A DNA stretch of 64,000 bases from the NCBI RefSeq assembly GCF_026343945.1, contig NZ_JAPKNJ010000003.1:434001-498000 (forward strand), read 5' to 3'. Positions 57,390 to 64,000 of this stretch are shown here, piece by piece. The position numbers were made by a program, and so were the translations under genes. This DNA is from Kaistia algarum (lineage in GTDB: Bacteria; Pseudomonadota; Alphaproteobacteria; Rhizobiales; Kaistiaceae). A model generated the notes under the pieces. It had not been told where the DNA came from, did no database searches, and saw nothing but the letters and a program-made list of their open reading frames with translations. The first letter of the stretch is position 1. Every line of letters starts with the position of its first letter.

Positions 57390-58790
57390 ATGATTCCCGT
57401 CACCACATTCGCCGGCAAGAAGGTCGCCGTGTTCGGCCTCGGCGGCAGCGGCATCGCGACGGCCAAGGCGCTTGCCGCGGGCGGAGCGCTCGTCTCCGCC
57501 TTCGACGACAATGCGGCGTCGGTGGTCAATGCGGCGGCTTCCGGCGTGCCGACGAGCGATCTTCATACGGCCGATTTCAGCGAGTTCGCCGCTCTGGTGC
57601 TGGCGCCGGGCGTGCCGCTTACCCATCCGGTGCCCCATTGGACCGTCGAGAAGGCGAAGGCTGCCGGCGTTGCGATCATCGGCGACGTTGAGCTCTTCTG
57701 CCGAGAGCGCCGCGCGCTGGCACCCAAGACCCCGTTCGTCGCCATCACGGGCACCAATGGCAAGTCGACCACCACGGCTCTGATCGCGCATATGCTGCGC
57801 GTCGCCGGCCGCCAGGTCGAGATCGGCGGCAATTTCGGTCCGGCTATCCTGTCGCTGGCGCCTCTCGACGACAACATCACCTATGTCATCGAGTGCTCGT
57901 CGTTCCAGATCGATCTCGCGCCGACGATCGACCCGACGGTCGGCATCTTGCTCAACGTCACCGAGGACCATCTCGACCGGCACGGCACGATGGAGCGCTA
58001 TGCTGCGATCAAGGCACGAGTGGTCCGCCGCTCCGAGACGGCCATCGTCGGAATTGACGACAGCTGGTCGGCGGCGATCGCGGCTGAGCTCGATCGCGCC
58101 GGAAAGACCCTCGAGCGGATTTCCGTGCGTCGGCCGGTAGCCGACGGATATTACGCCGACCGCGGCACGATCTTCGAGGCGGATGACGCTTCGTCGCGAC
58201 GCATTGCGGATATCCGCAGCATCGGTTCGCTCCGCGGCGCGCATAATGCGCAGAACGCCGCCGCCGCCATCGCCGCTGCGCGGGCGCTCGGCGTCGCAGA
58301 GGCGACGATCGCCAAGGGGCTGAAGAGCTTTCCGGGCCTCGCGCACCGGATGGAAGAAGTCGCGACGTTCGGCAAAGTGCTGTTTGTCAACGATTCCAAG
58401 GCAACCAATGCCGACGCGGCCGGCAAGGCGCTGGCCAGCTTCGATCGGATCTACTGGATTGCCGGCGGCAAGCCGAAGACCGGCGGCATTGCCAGCCTCT
58501 CGCCCTATTTCCCCAGGATCGCCAAGGCCTATCTGATCGGGGTCGCGGCGGAGGAGTTTTCCGAGACCCTCGCCGGCGAGGTGCCGTTCGAGATCGTCGG
58601 CACCATGGAGGCTGCCGTCCTTGCGGCAGCCCGCGACGCGGCCGAGGACGCGGCGCCCATGCCCGTGGTGCTGCTCTCGCCAGCCTGCGCCTCGTTCGAC
58701 CAGTATCGCAATTTCGAGAAGCGCGGCGACCATTTCCGCTCGCTGGTGCGTGCGTTGCATCCGAACCCATCGATTGAGGAGGTCAGGTGA
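57390..58790 (+). CDS. murD: UDP-MurNAc-L-alanine-D-glutamate ligase
   Basis: A 466-residue Mur ligase. [18 protein letters not shown] is the N-terminal Rossmann loop, [18 protein letters not shown] the ATP loop, [13 protein letters not shown] and [12 protein letters not shown] the MurD blocks, and [12 protein letters not shown] the C-terminal motif. The start at 57390 lies nine bases after AGGAAGG, directly after the repeat. It overlaps ftsW by one base. Confidence 0.96.
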   Translation: MIPVTTFAGKKVAVFGLGGSGIATAKALAAGGALVSAFDDNAASVVNAAASGVPTSDLHTADFSEFAALVLAPGVPLTHPVPHWTVEKAKAAGVAIIGDVELFCRERRALAPKTPFVAITGTNGKSTTTALIAHMLRVAGRQVEIGGNFGPAILSLAPLDDNITYVIECSSFQIDLAPTIDPTVGILLNVTEDHLDRHGTMERYAAIKARVVRRSETAIVGIDDSWSAAIAAELDRAGKTLERISVRRPVADGYYADRGTIFEADDASSRRIADIRSIGSLRGAHNAQNAAAAIAAARALGVAEATIAKGLKSFPGLAHRMEEVATFGKVLFVNDSKATNADAAGKALASFDRIYWIAGGKPKTGGIASLSPYFPRIAKAYLIGVAAEEFSETLAGEVPFEIVGTMEAAVLAAARDAAEDAAPMPVVLLSPACASFDQYRNFEKRGDHFRSLVRALHPNPSIEEVR

Positions 58791-59965
58791 TGGTCAGCAG
58801 GGCCGATCGCGGTGTCTTCGCCGAATGGTGGTGGACGGTCGACAAATATCTCCTGTCGGGGGTCATCGCGTTGATGTTGATCGGCGTGGTGCTGTCGCTG
58901 GCCGGCAGTCCGCCGGTCGCGGAGCGTATCGGCCTCGACAGCTTCCATTTCGTCGAACGCCATGTCGCCTTCCTGATTCCGGCCCTCGCGATCCTGATCT
59001 CCACGTCGCTGCTGTCGCCGCGCGATGTGCGGCGCGTGGCCCTCATTGTCTTCGTGGTCGCGATCGCCCTCATGTTTGCGACGCTCTTCATCGGGCAGGA
59101 GGTGAAGGGCGCACGGCGTTGGATCAACGTCATCGGCTTCTCGCTGCAGCCTTCGGAATTCATGAAGCCGGCCTTCGTGGTGCTGTGCGCCTGGCTTTTC
59201 ACCGAGAACACGCGGCGCAGCGACATTCCGGGCAATATTTTCGGCGTTCTCCTGCTTGGCATCGTCGTGGCCTTGCTGGTCGCCCAGCCCGATCTCGGCC
59301 AGACCATGCTCGTCGTGGCGTCCTGGTCGGTCGTGTTCTTTATGGCTGGCCTTTCCTGGATCTGGATCGTGGCGCTCGCCATTCTCGCCGCCGGTGGCGC
59401 GGTCGCAGCCTATACCGTGTTTCCGCACGTCGCGGGCCGCGTGAACCGCTTCCTCGATCCCGGCACGGGCGATACGTTCCAGGTGGACACCGCTCTCGAG
59501 TCGATCCGCAATGGCGGCCTGTTCGGCCGCGGGCCGGGCGAAGGGCTGGTGAAGCGCATTCTCCCGGACAGCCATACGGACTTCATCTTCGCCGTCGGTG
59601 CGGAAGAGTTCGGCGTGATTTTCTGCATCCTGCTGGTGATGGTCTTCGCGTTCGTCGTTATTCGCGGCCTGTCGCACAGCCTGAAGAACGAGGATGCCTT
59701 TGTCCGCATCGCCTCGGCCGGGCTCATCGTGCTGTTTGGCATCCAATCCTGCATCAACATGGCCGTTAATCTGAACCTGATGCCGGCCAAGGGCATGACG
59801 CTGCCCTTCGTCTCGTACGGTGGCTCGTCCATGCTCGCGCTCGCCTTCCAGATGGGGCTGGTGCTGGCGTTGACGCGCCGCCGGTTCGAGCCGATCCGCC
59901 TGACGGCCGGCTTCCAGGCGCTCCAGGCGCCGGCGTTCCCGCAGCCAAAGGCAGGGGCTGCCTGA
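58790..59965 (+). CDS. ftsW: Septal SEDS glycosyltransferase FtsW
   Basis: A 391-residue SEDS protein with about ten helices. GARRWINVIGFSLQPSEFMKPAFV is the signature with the catalytic-loop region, VAQPDLGQTMLVV and LPDSHTDFIFAVGAEEFG carry the conserved Asp and Glu-rich loops, and LPFVSYGGSSMLALAFQMG is the C-terminal signature. It polymerises septal glycan with FtsI. ATG at 58790 is spaced seven bases from GAGGAGG; a GTG just before it is too close. Confidence 0.95.
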   Translation: MVSRADRGVFAEWWWTVDKYLLSGVIALMLIGVVLSLAGSPPVAERIGLDSFHFVERHVAFLIPALAILISTSLLSPRDVRRVALIVFVVAIALMFATLFIGQEVKGARRWINVIGFSLQPSEFMKPAFVVLCAWLFTENTRRSDIPGNIFGVLLLGIVVALLVAQPDLGQTMLVVASWSVVFFMAGLSWIWIVALAILAAGGAVAAYTVFPHVAGRVNRFLDPGTGDTFQVDTALESIRNGGLFGRGPGEGLVKRILPDSHTDFIFAVGAEEFGVIFCILLVMVFAFVVIRGLSHSLKNEDAFVRIASAGLIVLFGIQSCINMAVNLNLMPAKGMTLPFVSYGGSSMLALAFQMGLVLALTRRRFEPIRLTAGFQALQAPAFPQPKAGAA

Positions 59966-59966
59966 G

Positions 59967-61088
59967 TTGAACCGGGGCACGATCCTTCTTTGCGCGGGCG
60001 GCACGGGTGGGCATCTCTTCCCGGCCGAGGCGCTCGCCCATGTCCTGATCGCTAGAGGCTGGCGGATCGATCTGGCCACCGACCACCGCGTCGAAGCCTA
60101 TGGCCAGAGCTTTCCGGCGGAGAAGACCCACATCCTCCGCTCGGCGACGCCTTCGGTGAAATCGCCGCTGGTGATGGCCAGGGCCGGATGGAGCCTCTGG
60201 CAGGGCTACTGGCAGGCGAGGGCGCTGATGACGACGCTGCGGCCGAAGGTCGTCGTCGGCTTCGGCGGCTACCCGACGGTGCCGCCGATGCTGGCCGCAG
60301 CCCATCTCGGCGTGCCGACCATCGTCCATGATGCCAACGCCGTCCTTGGGCGCGCCAATCGCATGCTGGCCAAGAGGGCTCTCGTGCTTGCGACGTCGTT
60401 CCCTGGTGTCGCCCACGGAGGCGGCATGGCGAAGATCGTGCAGACAGGCAATCCGGTGCGCCATGCCGTGGTCGAGGCGAGTCGTGTGCCGTTCGATCCG
60501 ATCGCTCCGGGCGGTCCGCTTCGCCTCGTCGTCTTCGGCGGCAGTCAGGGTGCGCGCTTCTTCTCCGATCTGCTACCGGAAGCGCTGAAGCGCCTTGATC
60601 CACCGCTCCGGCGACGGCTGCAACTCGTTCAGCAATGTCGGCCCGAGGACATGGCCCGCGTCACGCAGGTCTATGCCGAACTCCAGATCTCCGCCGAGCT
60701 GGCGCCGTTCTTCCGGGATTTGCCGGCCCGGATCGCGCAGAGCCATCTGGTGATCTCGCGCTCCGGCGCCTCGACGGTTTGCGAACTCGCCGTGATCGGC
60801 CGTCCGGCCATCATGGTGCCGCTGCCACATGCGATTGACCAGGATCAGAGCGCCAATGCCCGCATCCTGGCTTCCGCCGGCGGTGGCTGGATCGTGCCGC
60901 AGGCCGAACTGACTGCCGAGCGCCTCGTGGCGGAACTCACGAATTTCCTCGCCGATCCCTCCCGCCTCGAAATGGCGGCGACGGCGGCAAAATCGGTTGG
61001 CCGTCCGGATGCGGACGAGCGCCTCGCCGATCTGGTCGAGCGCGTCGCCGCCGGATCGTCGCTCGATCTTTCTGGAGAATCCTCATGA
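59967..61088 (+). CDS. murG: UDP-GlcNAc:lipid I N-acetylglucosaminyltransferase
   Basis: A 373-residue GT28 enzyme. [18 protein letters not shown] is the N-terminal glycine loop, [12 protein letters not shown] and [14 protein letters not shown] the acceptor side, [16 protein letters not shown] the second glycine loop, and [32 protein letters not shown] the UDP-GlcNAc site. The start is TTG, one base after the ftsW stop, behind GGCAGGGG. It makes lipid II at the inner membrane. Confidence 0.96.
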   Translation: MNRGTILLCAGGTGGHLFPAEALAHVLIARGWRIDLATDHRVEAYGQSFPAEKTHILRSATPSVKSPLVMARAGWSLWQGYWQARALMTTLRPKVVVGFGGYPTVPPMLAAAHLGVPTIVHDANAVLGRANRMLAKRALVLATSFPGVAHGGGMAKIVQTGNPVRHAVVEASRVPFDPIAPGGPLRLVVFGGSQGARFFSDLLPEALKRLDPPLRRRLQLVQQCRPEDMARVTQVYAELQISAELAPFFRDLPARIAQSHLVISRSGASTVCELAVIGRPAIMVPLPHAIDQDQSANARILASAGGGWIVPQAELTAERLVAELTNFLADPSRLEMAATAAKSVGRPDADERLADLVERVAAGSSLDLSGESS

Positions 61089-62497
61089 AGATGCCCACGG
61101 ACATCGGGCCCGTTCATTTCGTCGGCATTGGCGGTATCGGCATGAGCGGCATTGCCGAGGTGCTGGTCAATCTCGGCTATCGCGTGCAGGGTTCCGATGC
61201 GGCGGAAAACGCCAATGTCCAGCGCCTCCGCGCCAAGGGCGTCCGGATCGCCATCGGCCATGACGCTGCCAATCTCGGCGAGGCGCGGCTGGTCGTCGTT
61301 TCCTCTGCGATCAAGCCGGGCAACCCCGAGCTGAAAGCCGCGCGCGCCCGCCTGCTGCCCGTCGTTCGCCGCGCCGAGATGCTGGCCGAATTGATGCGCC
61401 TGAAGAGCGCCATCGCCATTGCCGGCACCCATGGCAAGACGACGACGACCTCGATGGTCGCGGCGCTGCTCGACGCTGGCGGCTTCGACCCGACCGTGAT
61501 CAATGGCGGCATCATCAACGCCTATGGCACCAATGCCCGCATGGGCGCCTCTGACTGGATGGTGGTCGAGGCCGACGAGAGCGACGGTACCTTCGTCAAG
61601 CTGCCGGCCGATGTCGCGCTCGTCACCAATATCGACCCCGAGCATCTCGACCATTACGGCTCGTTCGAGAAGGTGCGCGAGGCCTACAAGCAGTTCATCG
61701 AGAACATCCCCTTCTACGGCTTCGCCGTGATGTGCCTCGATCATCCGGAGGTGCAGTCGCTGATCGGCCGGATCGAGGATCGTCGCATTGTCACCTATGG
61801 CGCCAACCCACAGGCCGATGTGCGCTACACGGATCTTCGGACCGAGGGCCCCAACTCGCGCTTCACCGTCCATATTCGCGACCGGATCACCGGTGTGACG
61901 ACCGAAATCGCCGGCCTCAACTTGCCGATGCCGGGCGAGCACAATGTCCAGAACGCGACCGGAGCGGTCGCCATCGCCCATCAGCTCGGGATATCCGACG
62001 AGGCGATCCGCAAGGGGCTGGCGTCGTTTGGCGGTGTGAAGCGGCGTTTCACCCATACGGGAAGCTGGAATGGCGTCGAGATCTTTGACGATTACGGCCA
62101 CCACCCGGTCGAGATCGCGGCGGTGTTGCGGGCCGCGCGGTCCGCGTCGCGTGGCAGCGTCGTCGCGGTGGTCCAGCCGCACCGCTATTCGCGCCTGCAT
62201 GATCTCTTCGATGGCTTCTGCTCGTGCTTCAATGATGCCGAAACGGTGATCGTCGCCCCGGTCTATGCCGCCGGCGAGGCGCCGATCGAGGGCATCGACC
62301 GCGACCATCTTGTCGACGGACTCAAGGCGCGCGGCCATCGCGACGTCTGGGCGCTGGAAGCGCCCGCCAAGCTTGCCGGCATGATCGCCGACCTGGCGAA
62401 GCCGGGCGACTATGTCGTCTGCCTTGGCGCCGGCTCGATCACGAACTGGGCCTATGCGCTGCCCGGCGAACTCGAAAAGATCGGCCCCGCGCCGTGA
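61085..62497 (+). CDS. murC: UDP-MurNAc-L-alanine ligase
   Basis: A 470-residue Mur ligase. [17 protein letters not shown] is the MurC N-terminal loop, [18 protein letters not shown] the ATP loop, [10 protein letters not shown] and [15 protein letters not shown] the metal-site blocks, and [15 protein letters not shown] with [12 protein letters not shown] the C-terminal ones. It catalyses the first amino-acid addition. Four-base overlaps join it to murG and murB. Confidence 0.97.
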   Translation: MKMPTDIGPVHFVGIGGIGMSGIAEVLVNLGYRVQGSDAAENANVQRLRAKGVRIAIGHDAANLGEARLVVVSSAIKPGNPELKAARARLLPVVRRAEMLAELMRLKSAIAIAGTHGKTTTTSMVAALLDAGGFDPTVINGGIINAYGTNARMGASDWMVVEADESDGTFVKLPADVALVTNIDPEHLDHYGSFEKVREAYKQFIENIPFYGFAVMCLDHPEVQSLIGRIEDRRIVTYGANPQADVRYTDLRTEGPNSRFTVHIRDRITGVTTEIAGLNLPMPGEHNVQNATGAVAIAHQLGISDEAIRKGLASFGGVKRRFTHTGSWNGVEIFDDYGHHPVEIAAVLRAARSASRGSVVAVVQPHRYSRLHDLFDGFCSCFNDAETVIVAPVYAAGEAPIEGIDRDHLVDGLKARGHRDVWALEAPAKLAGMIADLAKPGDYVVCLGAGSITNWAYALPGELEKIGPAP

Positions 62498-63438
62498 GCT
62501 TCCCACCGCTCGACCTTGATCTCGACGGCATACGCGGCCGCGTGACTCCAAATTTCGGTCTCGACGCCGTGACCTGGTTCCGCGTCGGCGGTCCGGCGCA
62601 GGCGCTGTTCCAGCCGGCAGATGCCGAGGATCTGGGGCTCTTCCTGTCGCGCCTGTCCGAGAGCGTCTCCGTGCTCGTCATCGGCGTCGGGTCCAATCTT
62701 CTGGTGCGCGACGGCGGTATCGAGGGCGTGGTCATCCGTCTCTCCGCTAAGGGGTTCGGTTCGGCGACCCGGCTGGACGGCAACCGCATCCGCGTCGGCG
62801 CAGCACTGCCCGACAAGCGCGTCGCCGCTTTCGCGCTGGAGGAGGGGCTCTCCGGCTTTGCCTTCTATCACGGCATCCCAGGCGGCATTGGCGGGGCGCT
62901 ACGCATGAACGCCGGTGCCAATGGGGGCGAGACGCGCCAGCGGCTGGTCGAGGTCACGGCGCTCGACCGCAAGGGACGGCGTCTCACGCTGACGAACGAT
63001 GAGATGGGCTTCACCTATCGCCATACCGCCGCGTCGGAAGATCTCATCTTCATCGATGCCGTCTATCAGGGCGAACCGGCCGATCGGGCGGCGATCCGGG
63101 CGGCGATGGACGAGGTGGAGGCGCATCGGGAACGTGCCCAGCCGATCCGCGAGAAGACGGGCGGCTCGACCTTCAAGAATCCGCCGGAAAATTCGGCCTG
63201 GAAGCTTATCGACGCCGCCGGTTGCCGCGGCCTGCAAATCGGTGGGGCTCAGGTGTCGCCGATGCACTGCAACTTCCTGATCAACACGGGCGACGCGACG
63301 GCCCACGACCTCGAGCTTCTGGGCGAGACCGTTCGGGCGCGCGTGTTGGAATCGAGCGGGATCCGGCTCGATTGGGAGATCAAGCGGCTCGGAAATCCAT
63401 TGCCTGGCGGCGAGGTCCGGCCGTTTCTGGGTCACTAA
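62494..63438 (+). CDS. murB: UDP-N-acetylenolpyruvoylglucosamine reductase
   Basis: A 314-residue FAD enzyme. [15 protein letters not shown] and [14 protein letters not shown] bind [22 protein letters not shown] is the conserved substrate loop, FTYRHT carries the active Tyr/Arg, and [11 protein letters not shown] the catalytic Ser. [18 protein letters not shown] is typical of type II MurB. GTG start overlaps murC. It reduces the enolpyruvyl ether to UDP-MurNAc. No ddl or ftsQ follows in the window. Confidence 0.96.
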   Translation: MSFPPLDLDLDGIRGRVTPNFGLDAVTWFRVGGPAQALFQPADAEDLGLFLSRLSESVSVLVIGVGSNLLVRDGGIEGVVIRLSAKGFGSATRLDGNRIRVGAALPDKRVAAFALEEGLSGFAFYHGIPGGIGGALRMNAGANGGETRQRLVEVTALDRKGRRLTLTNDEMGFTYRHTAASEDLIFIDAVYQGEPADRAAIRAAMDEVEAHRERAQPIREKTGGSTFKNPPENSAWKLIDAAGCRGLQIGGAQVSPMHCNFLINTGDATAHDLELLGETVRARVLESSGIRLDWEIKRLGNPLPGGEVRPFLGH

Positions 63439-63666
63439 GCAGCACGTGTGATGGTTGAGCAACGGCCGCGTGTCATCGTTGGCTTGGGTCCATTGAAACG
63501 GTATGCATGCGCGAGGTGCGGGTGTTCTGGAAGTTGTTTTAATTCAATGAGTTGATCGGCGGATGGCGGCTTTCGCTACCGTTGAGGCCTGCGTTTGAGC
63601 CGTGTCGTCCGGCTGTCACAACCTGTGCTTAAGCCTTGAGGGAGTTTCGAGGACTGGGGCACGAGC

Positions 63667-64000
63667 ATGTACGCAATTTCCGATCGGGCGCGCCGTCGTG
63701 CGCTGCTCGCGGCGACCGCCATCGCCATTTCGCCGGTGGCATTCGCGGCCGACACGACGATTCCGAACGGAACCACGCGCACGACGCAGTTGACGATTTC
63801 CGGGATCGACAAGCTGACAGTCGATGCGGGCGGTGCGATCACGACGACGTCGAACCCGTCCGTGGTCCTCTCCGGCTCTGGCTCCAACCTCACGGTCGAC
63901 AATTCCGGGACGATTTCGTCGACTGTTGGCCGGGCCATCCGCACGAGCGGCTCCTCGGGTTCGTTCTCGCTGACGCTGACCAATCAGTCGGGCGCGCTGA
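63667..64000 (+). CDS. Autotransporter-like secreted protein, 3' end outside the window
   Basis: The frame stays open to the window edge (111 codons). It begins with a charged leader (SDRARRRALLAATAIAISPVAFAA), a clear Sec signal with cleavage near FAA-D. A Thr/Ser/Gly-rich passenger follows with repeats such as LTVDAGGAITTTSNPSVVLSG and LTVDNSGTISS, the beta-helix style of autotransporter passengers. The C-terminal barrel is not visible, so the class is inferred. It is preceded by 228 bp of noncoding DNA after murB and GAGG-type sites at 63639 and 63651. Confidence 0.7.
   Translation, partial: MYAISDRARRRALLAATAIAISPVAFAADTTIPNGTTRTTQLTISGIDKLTVDAGGAITTTSNPSVVLSGSGSNLTVDNSGTISSTVGRAIRTSGSSGSFSLTLTNQSGAL

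Overview
The window is GC-rich alphaproteobacterial DNA, most likely from the order Hyphomicrobiales (Rhizobiales). The grounds are codon and base use, a class A RNase P RNA, a mraZ-to-murB cell-division cluster, a clade 3 catalase next to oxyR, an ArsR-methyltransferase regulator beside metF/metH, and several rhizobial-type families (DUF2336, extensin-like DD-peptidase, BiuH-type biuret hydrolase). Genus cannot be fixed from sequence alone. About 58 intact or partial protein genes, one RNA gene, one decayed insertion sequence and a family of dispersed palindromic repeats are supported. No tRNA, rRNA or CRISPR array was seen.

Layout. 1-9.7 kb: a TetR fragment, then a long leftward series that starts at a GntR regulator (9469). 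It holds SIS deaminase, nagA, ROK kinase and cutC (amino-sugar salvage). After a 147-bp gap it continues into an ABC ATPase, a BiuH-like biuret hydrolase, a catalytically degenerate BiuH paralogue and an allophanate-hydrolase-type amidase (biuret nitrogen salvage). 9.7-15.2 kb: ferredoxin reductase, a Sel1-like protein, ettA, a GC-rich noncoding block, a hemerythrin-like gene flanked by CRP-type palindromes, and tam. 15.2-20.9 kb: a decayed SorC-type regulator, an Mrr-like protein that has lost its nuclease residues, oxyR and katA, and a B3/B4-domain gene. 20.9-28.3 kb: a methionine-cycle operon (ArsR-methyltransferase, metF, split metH) with a DUF559 gene inserted between inverted palindromic repeats, then azlCD.

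28.6-33.6 kb: DUF2336 protein, then a GntR / flavin-reductase-like / BMP-type binding protein operon divergent from an RHH-like peptide and a DUF1989 protein, with matching operator-like palindromes. 33.6-43.6 kb: extensin-like DD-peptidase, M50 protease, hemerythrin, 5-oxoprolinase, an unknown membrane protein, TerB-DnaJ, AmpD-like amidase and lytic transglycosylase. 43.7-47.7 kb: RNase P RNA, MAPEG protein, and a TetR-cupin-monooxygenase group. 47.7-48.8 kb: an IS5-type element with a dead transposase and a small cargo reading frame. 49.3-63.4 kb: the dcw cluster from an MraZ operator to murB, with a composite repeat between mraY and murD. Instead of ddl-ftsQAZ the window then ends in the start of an autotransporter-like gene.

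The main candidates for something new are: the DUF559 gene bounded by inverted repeats inside the met operon; two pseudoenzymes (a BiuH paralogue without its Lys and Cys, and an Mrr-like protein without its acidic and Q-x-K residues); and the GntR/DUF1989/BMP module.
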